A stretch of 35,000 bases of DNA from Prorocentrum cordatum (taxonomy: Eukaryota > Sar > Dinophyceae > Prorocentrales > Prorocentraceae): assembly GCA_963575745.1 (NCBI GenBank), contig CAUYUJ010016160.1, positions 940,678 through 975,677 on the forward strand, given 5' to 3'. Below the pieces are notes generated by a model. The model saw nothing but the letters and a program-made list of their open reading frames with translations, ran no database searches and was not told where the DNA came from. Positions 26,900-35,000 of the stretch are shown in pieces. The translations under genes were made by a program, and so were the position numbers. Numbering within the stretch: position 1 is the first letter of the stretch; each line of letters begins with the position of its first letter.

Positions 26900-27700
26900 G
26901 CGGCAGATCCAGCAGTACCAGTACGTGGCAGCAGCAAGCCACAGCAAGCAGCATCAAAATGCCGCAGCAAGAAATGAGCAAGCAGCAGTAGCGGGCTGCA
27001 TGATGCAGCACGGGCCAAGACGAGCCGCAATCAATCTTGCTTCGATATTCAATGTGCCATCTGCTTGCGCTGGACTTCACCCCCGGGGTCTCGACGCATC
27101 GATCAAGCTGGAATCTAAGCTTGCTAAACAGCGCGCATGATATGCAGGTGTTGCCGCTGCTCAGCGAGTTGAGAGAGACGATTCGAGAGTTCGGTGGCAT
27201 CTCACTTGCACTGCAGATACACTGCCCTCAATTCATTTTCTGGTACGTGTATTTCTGCCGGCCCCAGTGCGGCCCCTAGACGCAGTAGCAACATAACAAG
27301 TAGAGCAGCCGCAATTATGAGCGACCTGGAGCATCATGCGGCAGCAAGAAGCAATAATATGCCGCATCAGGCAAGCAGCATCCAGTGGTGCCAGGCAACA
27401 GAAAGCGGCGGACAATAGCAGCACGCATCGCTAAGAAGCAGCACACATCGCCAAGTAGCACGAAGCATCGGCATCAGGCCACAGCAGGCAGCATCATTCA
27501 ACCTTCATCAAGCAGCAGCAGGCGGCACCGAGCAGCAGCAACAGACCGCAGCAATCAGCAGCAGGCATAAGCAAATTTCATTACGATTCAGCAAGTCGCA
27601 GCAAGTATCGGCCAGTGGCCGCAAGTAGAAGTCAGCGAAGACGAGCGGCAACAAACGGCAGTCACAGGCAGCAAACCTCACTGCCCCGCTGACGTTGTGG
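26900..27700. repeat. Degenerate GCAGCA-rich region
   Basis: About 800 bp with frequent AGCAGCA, GCAGCAAG and AGCAGCATC. A short segment at 27150-27190 reads VLPLLSELRETI and could be the end of a lost PPR repeat. No other coding signal. Confidence 0.55.
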
Positions 27701-27779
27701 TGGTAAGACATGGTTGTTTTTCAGAGTGTTTGTTGTGCCACGCGTGAATTTAGAAATCTCTGGGACGCTGTCCGCTGCT

Positions 27780-27900
27780 GTGTTGAAGCAATGTTTGGGC
27801 TGTCTTGGGACCATGTTGGTAGTTTTTGAGGCCTTCCCGGCTGGGCTCTCTTGGGGCCTTCTTATGGTGCGTTTTGGTCCCTCGTGGACTGGGCCGCCGC
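27780..27900. repeat. Minus-oriented array fragment
   Basis: TGTCTTGGGACC, CTCTCTTGGGGCC and similar are the reverse complement of the CCAAGACGG units. Confidence 0.5.
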
Positions 27901-29042
27901 GCCCGGCGAGGCTGGAGCCAGGTGGACATGAAGAAGGCGTACGATTCGGTCACCCACCAGGTCGCGACCGATGCCCTCCTGCACCACGGTGCGGATTCTG
28001 CCGTGGTGCGCTTGCTGGTGCAGACCTGGCGTGCGCCATGGTCCTGTTTGGTGGGGTGTTGCCTCAGCGACCCCCTGCATCCGCTTCGGGGACTGCCGGC
28101 GGGTTGCCCATGCAGCGGGCGCACCCTTAGCTGCGTCTTGGCCCCGGGACACGCCCTGCTCTGGTCCCTCTGGACCCCCAGTGGGGCGTGGTCGTATGTG
28201 GATTATCGGTCATTGAAGGCTGCTGACCTGGCGGCGCGGGACGCCGCTCTCGCCGCCACCGAAGCTCTCGACCCCCTCCTCGGCGCGGTTGAGATCCTGG
28301 GCAAGAGGCAGCTTTAGCGTAGACTGGCGAACACCTCGCCATCCGCGGGTCCGCGTCTTCGGCCGTCGTCTACCCAAGAGTTCCCCTGCCGAGGGACGGC
28401 TTGGGCAACGTGACAGATCTTACCACGCGCCCTGCTGCCCTCCCCGGGTCCGCGGAGAGAAGGGAGCGCGCTTGGATCCAACGCGTGGCCTCCAAGTGGT
28501 GCTGGGCGGCTCCACCCGGCTGTTCCCCCCCGGCTGAGCTCACGCGCCTGACGTTCCAAAGCGTTTCGCGCACGTCTTGCACGTGGTGGTGACAGCGCAG
28601 GTGGTGGGCTGAACGGCTGGCCCTGCACTCGGTTTTCCTGACCTCCCTGCAGGCGCTCAGAGCAACCAGCGTGTATCCCACTTCGCTCCTGAGGATCTTC
28701 TCTGTGGGCCACCGCGCCGCCACTTTCCGCTTTGTTCCGCTTGTCCCCCTTCCTGGGGATTGTGTGGGGGTTGGTGGGCTCGTCGACCCTCGCACCTGGG
28801 CCGCCGTGCGCCGGGTCGCGGTCCCGCCCCCTCTGGCCGCTCGTTTGGGGGGCATGGTTTTTGCGGGCGCCTCTGACGCCTCCGGCGACGCTGGCCAGCA
28901 CGCCCTCCGTGTCCTGGCCAGGTGCCTCCTTCTGCAGCCCCGCCAAGGCGTCCGGCCCTGGAGCGACGAGGAGGGGATCGAGATCATCAACATCGAGGCC
29001 TCGAGCGCCCTTGCGTGGCGGGATTGGGGTCGGGGCCTCTGA
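27901..29042 (+). pseudogene. Broken retroelement reverse transcriptase
   Basis: Frame 27901-28317 encodes a reverse-transcriptase palm: VDMKKAYDSV (motif A, first catalytic Asp), then GLPAGCPCSG (motif B) and YVDYR where YVDD is expected (motif C). The second Asp of motif C is Tyr (codon TAT at 28204-28206), which should abolish activity. The frame stops at TAG 28315-28317. A different frame then stays open to 29042 apart from one TGA at 28590-28592; it contains WIQRVASKW and later FAGASDASGD and IINIEASSALA, possibly RNase H remnants. It resembles dinoflagellate non-LTR-type elements. The start is uncertain; AGCCAG just before motif A could be a splice acceptor. Confidence 0.75.
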
Positions 29043-30085
29043 CCCCAGTCTCGACCGTTGCTATGCGGATGGGGCGGGGCTGCTCGGACCCCCACCTGCC
29101 GCGGGCGCGGCAAGCGCGCCAAGGCTTGCCCGTGGTGCCCAGCTGCTTTGCTCTGCGCGGCACCTGCGGGCGGCGTGCCCTCGGTTCGCTGGGCCCGCGC
29201 TCGCCTCGGAGCCGATGTCGGCATCCTTTCGGATTGGTTGGGAGGCCCATCCTCGGGTCATGGCCAAATCCGGCTGGATCACGGTGCGGGTTGGGCCCTC
29301 GGTTGAGCGCCGGGCACAGTTGCAGGTCGCAGCTTCCCCCCCCCGGACTCGAGGTCTTGCGGGCCACTCCTCCTCCTTCGCCCTTCCCTAGGCGTGCTGC
29401 GCCGGATCCGCGGAGGCACCGGCGGCGGCGGTGGTGGTGGCGTGGAGAGTCAGTCCATGGAAGCTCCAGTGGCGGCCCCGGCGGCGGCGGCTCTGTTGGC
29501 GATCCCAGCGGCGGCCCTGGTGGCAACCACAGTGCCCGGGAAGATGATGGTGGCCAATGGCCAGGCTCCGACGACGACGCTGACGTTTTCGACGACGACG
29601 CTTTCCCACACCGTGGCGGCTCCCTCCCGACGATGCCTTGGCGGCGGCTTAGACTGCGACACGGCAAAGCGCTGGCTCTCGGCAGCACGATTCGGGCTAG
29701 GCTGTGGCCGCCCAGGCCCTGGCGGGGAGACGGCGGCCCCGCGACGAAGCAGACCTGGGGGCTACGCGGCCGACGAGACTTCGGCGGGTTGGTGACGGCC
29801 TCGCCCCCGACGCTCTTCCGCCCCCCGCGGGGTACCTGGTCGGTGGTCTTGGCGGTTCCTGCTGGTGCAGAGAACCCCCGCCCGTTTTTTTCCAGCCTGC
29901 GCCAGAGCTGGAGGTGCCGGCAAGCGGCCACAGGAGGCTCGCCCACCGCGCGCCTTCGCTGCCCTTTGGGGGGTTGCGGCCGTGGCTTGCTCCCGTTGTC
30001 GCCCCCTGTGGCGGCCCGGACGCAGGCATCCTGTTGCTGTTCACACTGCGCGGGACCTTTGGGGCCCTCTTGGGGCAGTCATTGA
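28922..30085 (+). CDS. Long open frame, possibly retroelement-derived, doubtful
   Basis: 387 codons without a stop. The middle part (about codons 165-230) is Gly-rich with SSGGPGGGGSVGDPSGGPGG, then acidic (SDDDADVFDDDAF), then basic. This could be a disordered linker of a retroelement protein. The flanks look random and other frames are open as well because TA-containing codons are rare here. No domain is recognised. It overlaps the end of the reverse-transcriptase remnant in another frame. Confidence 0.25.
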   Translation: MPPSAAPPRRPALERRGGDRDHQHRGLERPCVAGLGSGPLTPVSTVAMRMGRGCSDPHLPRARQARQGLPVVPSCFALRGTCGRRALGSLGPRSPRSRCRHPFGLVGRPILGSWPNPAGSRCGLGPRLSAGHSCRSQLPPPGLEVLRATPPPSPFPRRAAPDPRRHRRRRWWWRGESVHGSSSGGPGGGGSVGDPSGGPGGNHSAREDDGGQWPGSDDDADVFDDDAFPHRGGSLPTMPWRRLRLRHGKALALGSTIRARLWPPRPWRGDGGPATKQTWGLRGRRDFGGLVTASPPTLFRPPRGTWSVVLAVPAGAENPRPFFSSLRQSWRCRQAATGGSPTARLRCPLGGCGRGLLPLSPPVAARTQASCCCSHCAGPLGPSWGSH

Positions 30086-30320
30086 GGCCATCGATCAGAA
30101 GATGGAGCGCGCTCATTTTCAAACCCCTTTCGGAGCCAGACACGTCGCTTCTTGACGCGTTCGTGGGGCGCTCTTGTTACCTTTACTGGGGTCTTTCGGG
30201 TTCTTCGTGGGGTCGCTCCGATCCAGAAGCTATTTGGAGGCTTCAGAAGCTTACCGGAAACCAAATTTGCAAGAAGGCACCAGTCATTACAAAATCAATC
30301 GGGGAGCATCTTGGGTGGTT

Positions 30321-30380
30321 CCATTCAACGTTTAGGTGGCACCATTCAACGTTTGGGCAAGAAGACACCATTCAACGTTT
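30321..30380. repeat. CCATTCAACGTTT in three copies
   Basis: The 13-mer occurs at 30321-30333, 30342-30354 and 30368-30380, at offsets of 21 and 26 bp. It is separated by GGTGG- or AAGA-type spacers. Neighbouring DNA (30086-30320 and 30381-30655) shows minus-oriented array fragments and no gene. Confidence 0.7.
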
Positions 30381-30655
30381 GGCTGGCTCCATGGCCAGTT
30401 GGAGCCGTCTTGTGGCGGTTTTGGTGCCTCTTGGAGACGAACCGTCTCGACCACTCTTATCATATCGGGGGCCATTTGGGTTATCGGGGACCATCTTTTC
30501 GCTCTGACCGCTCGCGGACCCCCTCGGCCATCCACACGGGACGGGGTGGGTGGGTGACCTTCCGAAGGGGGAAACTGGTTTTGGACAGGACGCGATCCAA
30601 GCCACATCGGCCTAGAGGGCCTGTGGCATTTGGCAAAGTGTTATTGGAATTCTGG

Positions 30656-30930
30656 CGTCCAAGAGTGCCTGAGAGGCCAGCGAGAGCCTTCAAGAGGGCA
30701 CCAGACGCCCCCAAGAGCGCCTACGATGGCCCGTGCTTGTTTCCAAGATGGCCCCGAGACGGCTCCAAGACGGCCTTGGACCGCTTCAGGTATGCCCCCA
30801 ATACCCCTGACGCGACCCCGAGGCCTCCCAGACGGGCCCCGCTTGGCCCCCGATGCACCCCAAGACGGCCCAGAGAGGCCTTGCGAGGGCCCACAAGGCC
30901 TTACACGAGCCCAGCAGGTTTCCATGGGGC
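30656..30930. repeat. CCAAGACGG-type degenerate array
   Basis: A plus-oriented array (CCAAGATGGCCCCGAGACGG and similar). No gene is seen. Confidence 0.6.
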
Positions 30931-30944
30931 ACCAGCACTGGGTC

Positions 30945-31125
30945 CAATCCGATCCGATCGATCCGGCTCGAAATCGACTCTGGTTAGCCCGAGTCGATTC
31001 GATTCCGAGGTTCGGGCGATCCGATATGGCCAGATCCTTGCATGGAGCCGTTCGATTCCGACTCCGATGCGGACCGATTCGATACACGTTCAGGACCGAT
31101 CTGATTTTCGGTTCGATGCCAATTG
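30945..31125. repeat. GATTCGATTCCGA degenerate repeats
   Basis: GATCCGATCGATCCGG, GATTCGATTCCGAGG, GTTCGATTCCGACTCCG, GACCGATTCGATAC and GGTTCGATGCC follow each other with drift. This is a third kind of short-unit degenerate array in the window. Confidence 0.65.
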
Positions 31126-31239
31126 CTCCTGCCATTATGGTGCTCATATGGCCCCGATGTGGGCCTCCAGGACAGCCCTCGTTCCTTTTACCGACGGCTG
31201 TTTGACTGCCCAACCTCCAACGGGAGCGCGCAGTTGCGC

Positions 31240-31570
31240 GCGGCGCAAGCGGCGAATACGGCAGTGGGGAGTACAGCGAGCAGGCTGCACAAGCAATCCC
31301 GAGCAAGCCGCAAGCAGCACCAGCAAGCCGTAAGCAGCACCAGTAAGCAACACCACCACGCAGCAACGGCAAGCGGCAGCGGTAGTGAAGCATCAGCAGC
31401 AGCAAGCAGCGATCTCACGCAGCAGCACGCAGCCGCAACCAGACAACCTCACCCAGCACCGAGCAACGGCACGCAGCAGTTCCAAGCCGCAGTAATCAAC
31501 AGCACGCATCGGCAAATGCTTGCCATTGTGACAAGACGCAGTAAGCAGCAGTGAGCAACACCGACTAGCC
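31240..31570. repeat. GCA/CAG-rich tract
   Basis: Degenerate AGCAGCA and GCAGCACGCAGC sequence directly upstream of the PPR block. Similar tracts are at 22040, 26900 and 33160. It is probably intron. Confidence 0.6.
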
Positions 31571-31601
31571 GTAAGCACCCCTAAGCAGACACGCGGCCCT
31601 C

Positions 31602-32120
31602 GTCAGCTACGTCGCTGTGATCAGCGCGTGTCAGCAGGTCAAGCAGTGGCAGCGGGCTTTGGCGCTCTTCGGTGAGATGTTGGAGGCGGAGCTGGAGCCC
31701 AACGTCATCAGCTACAGCTCTGTGATGAAAGCTTGCACGACGGAGGAGCAGTGGGAGCAGGCTCTGGCGGTGCTCTCCGAGATGCAGGAGGCGAGGCTGG
31801 AGCTCGACGTCATCAGTTACAACTGTGGAATCAACGCGTGGGCGAAGAGCACCCATTGGCAGATGGCCGCTGTGCTGCTCGGTGAGATGCGGGAGGCGAG
31901 GCCTGAGCCCGACCGTGACAGCTACACCGCTGTGATCAACGCTTGCGCGCAGTTTGGGCTGTGGCAGCTGTCCCTGGAGCTGGTAAACGATATGTTGGCG
32001 GCAGGGCTGGAACCCGACGTCATGGTCTACAGCGCTGGGATCAGCGCGTGCGGAGGCGAGGAGTGGCAGTGGGCTCTGTCTCTGCTCAACGAGATGCGGG
32101 AAGCGAAGCTGGAGCCTAAC
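31602..32120 (+). CDS. PPR repeat block, five repeats (probable exon)
   Basis: Five PPR repeats of 34, 35, 35, 35 and 34 residues, the longest block here. Cores: ISACQQVKQWQRALALFGEM, MKACTTEEQWEQALAVLSEM, INAWAKSTHWQMAAVLLGEM, INACAQFGLWQLSLELVNDM and ISACGGEEWQWALSLLNEM. The last lacks one residue before EEWQW. The expected role is organellar RNA binding. Repeats 2-4 are more diverged from each other than the single-repeat blocks are, suggesting an older, maintained gene. It starts CTCG|TCAGCTAC, so the AG acceptor seen elsewhere is not present. It ends CCTAAC, followed by ACCATCATC, so no GT donor is visible. The frame runs open to 33536 through non-PPR sequence. Confidence 0.8.
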
Positions 32121-33155
32121 ACCATCATCCCACAACGCAGTTGTCACATTGCAGTTGTTACAGCGCAGGGTTCTGAGCGTGCGAGCAGGGCCTCCAGGCG
32201 GCTCCTGGCATTGCCCTGCGGGCCCAAGACGGTCCCTGGGCACCCCCGAGCCGTCCCCAGACAGCCCGGTGGAGCCAAAAGACGCCCCGGTCGGCCCAGT
32301 GGAGCCTTCGGTGAGCCTGGGCCCGTGAGCCTCCAGGGAGCTTCCGCGCAGGGACCCCTACATGCGAAAGGATGGGGAGGCATGCTCTGCACACGTCTCC
32401 GGGGCTCCGCACTTCTCGGCCAGGTAGGATGGCCCCCAGAAGGGCCGCAGATGCCTCCAGGGAGGACCCGTACGAGGCTTCCGATGGGGCCCAGGACGCC
32501 CCCCAATGACAGCCCGAGACGGGCCATGGCCCGCCTCCAGGACGGCTTCACGACGGCCCCGAGACGGCCTCCGACCATGGCAAGACGGAGCCCGGGCCCC
32601 CCCCCCGACCGACCCTGGAGCCCGGGGCGCCCATGTGACCTCTGGAGGCCCGCGAGGGCCCCGCCCCAGAAGTGCCCGAGGGGGCCACGAGCAGGCCCCC
32701 CGCGGGCCTCAGGAGGGCCCCGCGAGCGGCCCCGCTCCCCGAGTCTCTCGCCCACCGCCCCCCCGCCCTCCCCGCTCCCTGCGCCTCTCTTCCCACTCCT
32801 TGCCTGGCACCCGGTCGGCGACTGCGTGCCGGGCCGCTCCCGGAGCGTCGGTCCTCCCTCACCGCTTCTCGCCCCCCTGGCTCCACGCTCTCGGCTCCTC
32901 CACCGCCGCGCCGCGCCCATCGCCTCCTCGTCCCCCCTACTCTGGCGTATCTTCTTCTCCCGCTCCTCCCTCCTGGACCCCATCGCTCCTCCCTCTTGGC
33001 TACGCGCACCCCTCCCCCCTCCTTCCTGCCATCTCCTCGGCTCTCTCTTTCCCTCTCTCTCTCTTCTATCGCATCCGCCCTCTGCTCGGCCGTGTCGCCT
33101 CCCCCTCGCGTTTCGCTGGTCGCTCCTCGATGGTCTGACCCGGGGCAGGCTGCGT
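32121..33155. other. GC-rich then pyrimidine-rich stretch, no gene recognised
   Basis: Positions 32200-32640 are GC-rich with a few array-like units. Positions 32740-33110 are strongly C/T-rich (CTCCC, CTCTCT). The open frame through it is low in TA-containing codons and looks like a by-product. Confidence 0.4.
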
Positions 33156-33159
33156 AAGC

Positions 33160-33400
33160 AAGCTGTATTGAGAAGCAGCACCCTGCAGAACACAGCAGAC
33201 ATCAGCAGCGCGGAGCAGGCAGCAGCGGCGACAGCACACTTCAGCAAGGAGCAACGGCGAGCAGCAGCAGCCGCGGGCAGCGGGCAGCAGCAGCACCAGC
33301 AGGCCACCATCAACAACAGCACGCTGCAGCGGCAATCGATACCAACCACATGCAACGACGGCAGCAAGCAGCAGCATACCGCAGGATGCGTGGACTGCGA
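33160..33400. repeat. CAG/GCA-rich tract
   Basis: Degenerate AGCAGCACC and GCAGCAGC units upstream of the last PPR block, as at 31240. Confidence 0.6.
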
Positions 33401-33504
33401 ACTTCGGGTCCCATGTCATAATTTCTGCCGTTCGGCAGCACGTCCGCCATTACATGCCAGCTTGTGCAAAGTCCGTGGACGTAGTACGTCACGTGCCAGC
33501 CCTC

Positions 33505-33606
33505 ATCAGCTACAGCACTGGGGTCAGCGCGTGTGAGAAGGGCGATCAGTGGCAGTCGGCACTAGCGCTGCTCACCGATATGCTGGAGTGGGAGATGGAG
33601 CCTGAT
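33505..33606 (+). CDS. PPR repeat block, one repeat (probable exon)
   Basis: One repeat of 34 residues: ISYSTGVSACEKGDQWQ, then SALALLTDM and EWEMEPD. It begins CCTCA|TCAGCTAC, so the expected G before TC is A and no AG acceptor is present. A hairpin-like GTGGACGTAGTACGTCAC lies at 33475-33492. GTCATCTCTCCCCACAG follows the last codon. It could be an exon that uses another boundary, or a copy losing its splice sites. Confidence 0.65.
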
Positions 33607-34205
33607 GTCATCTCTCCCCACAGAGCAGGAGCCCCTGCGCGCCAGAAGTGCATGTGCCCCCCGAGCCCCCCGAGGGCCCACGAAGCTCCCTGCAGTAATT
33701 ATTCGCCGGGCCTCCGCAGGGGCCCCAGTGACGCTCCGACGTGCTGCCAACGAGTCCCTGGACCCTCTGGGCGTGGCTGCAGACGGCCGCAGAGGCCCCC
33801 CCCCCCCGGCAGCTCCGACGGCGCCCGCTGGCGCCACAGGACGGCGCCGCAGGTGGCCCAGGAGGTCCAAAGAAGGCTCCGCCCAGGGCCCCGGCGTGGC
33901 GAGCATCGTCAACACCACCGGGGTTTGGCATCCGCGTCTCGACACGTCCGCGCATCCTCGCCTCTCTTCGCTCCCCCCTTCCTCCTCCCCCCCGCGCGGC
34001 CGTCCTCGTCCTGTTATTCTTTCCTCCTGCACGACGGACAATTCGCCTTTCGGTTGCCCCGGACAGCTACAAGCTGGAGCGGACTGCCTCTGCCTCGCCG
34101 CCGACGGAACAGGTCTCTTCACCTCCTTCCCGTTTTGCAGCCACCTGCGCTCAGGACCGCTCATCATTTTCGTTCGATGCGGTCATTTTCGGGTGCCAGG
34201 TGGCT
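33607..34205. other. No gene recognised
   Basis: GC-rich then pyrimidine-rich DNA. Long open frames exist on both strands but none has family features. Confidence 0.4.
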
Positions 34206-34209
34206 CCAG

Positions 34210-34460
34210 GAATCGTCAAGGAGGTCTACAAGAGCCCGCCTTGAGGGGGCCCCAAGGCGTCTCCAGGATTGCCCAGGACGGGCCAGGCTGGTGCCCAGCA
34301 TTGCCCCAAGACAGCCATGCACTGCCCCAACGTGTCTCCAAGGCATCCCTCAAAACAGCTCCAAGAGACCGCAAAGGACGCCCGGATGGCCTCAGGAGGC
34401 GGGGGGGAGGGAACCCAAGAAGCCCCGAGTAATGCCCGAAGGACGCACCAGTGCGGCCCC
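34210..34460. repeat. CCAAGACGG-type degenerate array
   Basis: Plus-oriented degenerate units (GCCCAGGACGGGCC, GCCCCAAGACAGCC). No gene is seen. Confidence 0.5.
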
Positions 34461-34751
34461 AAGAAGGCCCCATAACCGACCCTAGAGGAGACCGAGTGTT
34501 CGGCCACACGCGAGTCGAGGCCCACCAGGAAAGACGTGTGCCGCTCGCTCCTCTGACCTCCGTCCGCGCTATTCGCTCGGGGGCTTTCTGTCCTGCGCTC
34601 CTTGTCCACAGCTCTTCGCCTCATAGCCTGGTTGCTCTCAATTTCCAGATGTCAGTTTTCCCGATCCACGTCTGAGATTAATGCCGCATTTCATCTGCCA
34701 CATGTTGTGTCTGCTCCCCATGTGTTTTGGGGCTTCATGGTGTGCTTTCCT

Positions 34752-34755
<4 letters not shown>
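34461..34755. other. No gene recognised
   Basis: Sequence of mixed composition, becoming AT-richer after 34620. Nothing can be supported. Confidence 0.4.

Positions 34756-34790
<35 letters not shown>
34756..34790. repeat. TA dinucleotide microsatellite
   Basis: A pure (TA)17 tract, the only one of this kind in the window. Confidence 0.95.
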
Positions 34791-34792
<2 letters not shown>

Positions 34793-35000
34793 AGCTTCTC
34801 TTCCTCCTCACTCACGCCCTCCTTATTTTTGCCCCCACCAATTCTCACGGCGCTTCTGCACATCATTGTGCTCGTCGTTTCGCTCCTGTCTCCTCTCCCT
34901 CAACCCATTATCGTGTTCTCTATTCGCGGTTTCCCTCCTTCTCCTCCTGCTCCTCCTGGTCCCCCCCCTCCTCCTCCTCGTCCTCCCCCTCCTTCTCCTC
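34791..35000. repeat. Pyrimidine-rich tract running off the window
   Basis: C/T-rich with CTCCTCCT becoming dominant after 34935. It is probably the start of another CTC tract beyond the window end. Confidence 0.6.

Noticed and set aside
28314-28946. Minus-strand open frame opposite the reverse transcriptase
   Set aside because: It has no recognisable domain and is the shadow of the plus-strand remnant in GC-rich sequence.

Overview
This window looks like nuclear DNA of a photosynthetic dinoflagellate. The main evidence is seven plus-strand blocks of pentatricopeptide (PPR) repeats with the dinoflagellate-style signature SAC.KG.QWQ.AL.LL.EM. They sit in very GC-rich, intron-like DNA with few open frames that look like protein, no ribosome-binding sites and no operon layout. 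Prorocentrum is my best guess at genus, from the general look of the sequence; it cannot be proved from this window. No complete gene is visible. Most long open frames here are by-products of low-complexity DNA (poly-Leu/Ser/Pro, poly-Glu/Gly, or RPQDGPRR-like strings) and are not annotated as genes.

Layout. Positions 1-4.6 kb hold three copies of a 122-bp terminal-inverted-repeat (TIR) element, then long degenerate arrays built on CCAAGACGGCC, punctuated by AT-richer cores of about 60 bp. Positions 4.8-7 kb hold a single PPR repeat followed at once by a composite mobile structure: an outer inverted repeat enclosing A-B-B-A, where A is a 343-bp module with 25-bp TIRs and B is a 482-bp tandem unit. 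Positions 7-11 kb hold a second class of degenerate array, two PPR blocks and a GGACTACAGGTACC minisatellite. Positions 11-14 kb hold hairpins, two large purine/pyrimidine trinucleotide tracts in opposite orientation and two copies of a GAGGGG-ended element. Positions 14-20 kb hold an AT-rich palindrome, more arrays, PPR relics and a two-repeat PPR block.

Positions 20-24.1 kb are rich in foldback and TIR elements: a hairpin with 51/52-nt arms, an insertion with a partial empty-site paralogue, and three consecutive inverted-repeat elements. The last of these (23922-24106) has 28-bp TIRs and a 5-bp target duplication placed so that the insertion reads as a GT-AG intron. Positions 24.7-27.7 kb hold a four-repeat PPR block, a TA-flanked miniature element and GCA-rich DNA. 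Positions 27.9-29 kb hold a broken reverse transcriptase whose catalytic YVDD is YVDY. Positions 31.6-33.6 kb hold a five-repeat and a one-repeat PPR block, and the window ends in a TA microsatellite and pyrimidine-rich DNA.

How it may fit together. All PPR blocks are on the plus strand, begin at the same codon and end after a whole repeat. They could be exons of one or more organelle-targeted RNA-binding proteins, separated by introns filled with arrays and small transposons. Two transposon families (GAGGGG ends; GTCGGGCC ends) insert with NCAG or ATCAG duplications that supply an AG at the 3' end. That is the design expected of introners, transposons that create introns, and it is the most interesting candidate system in the window.
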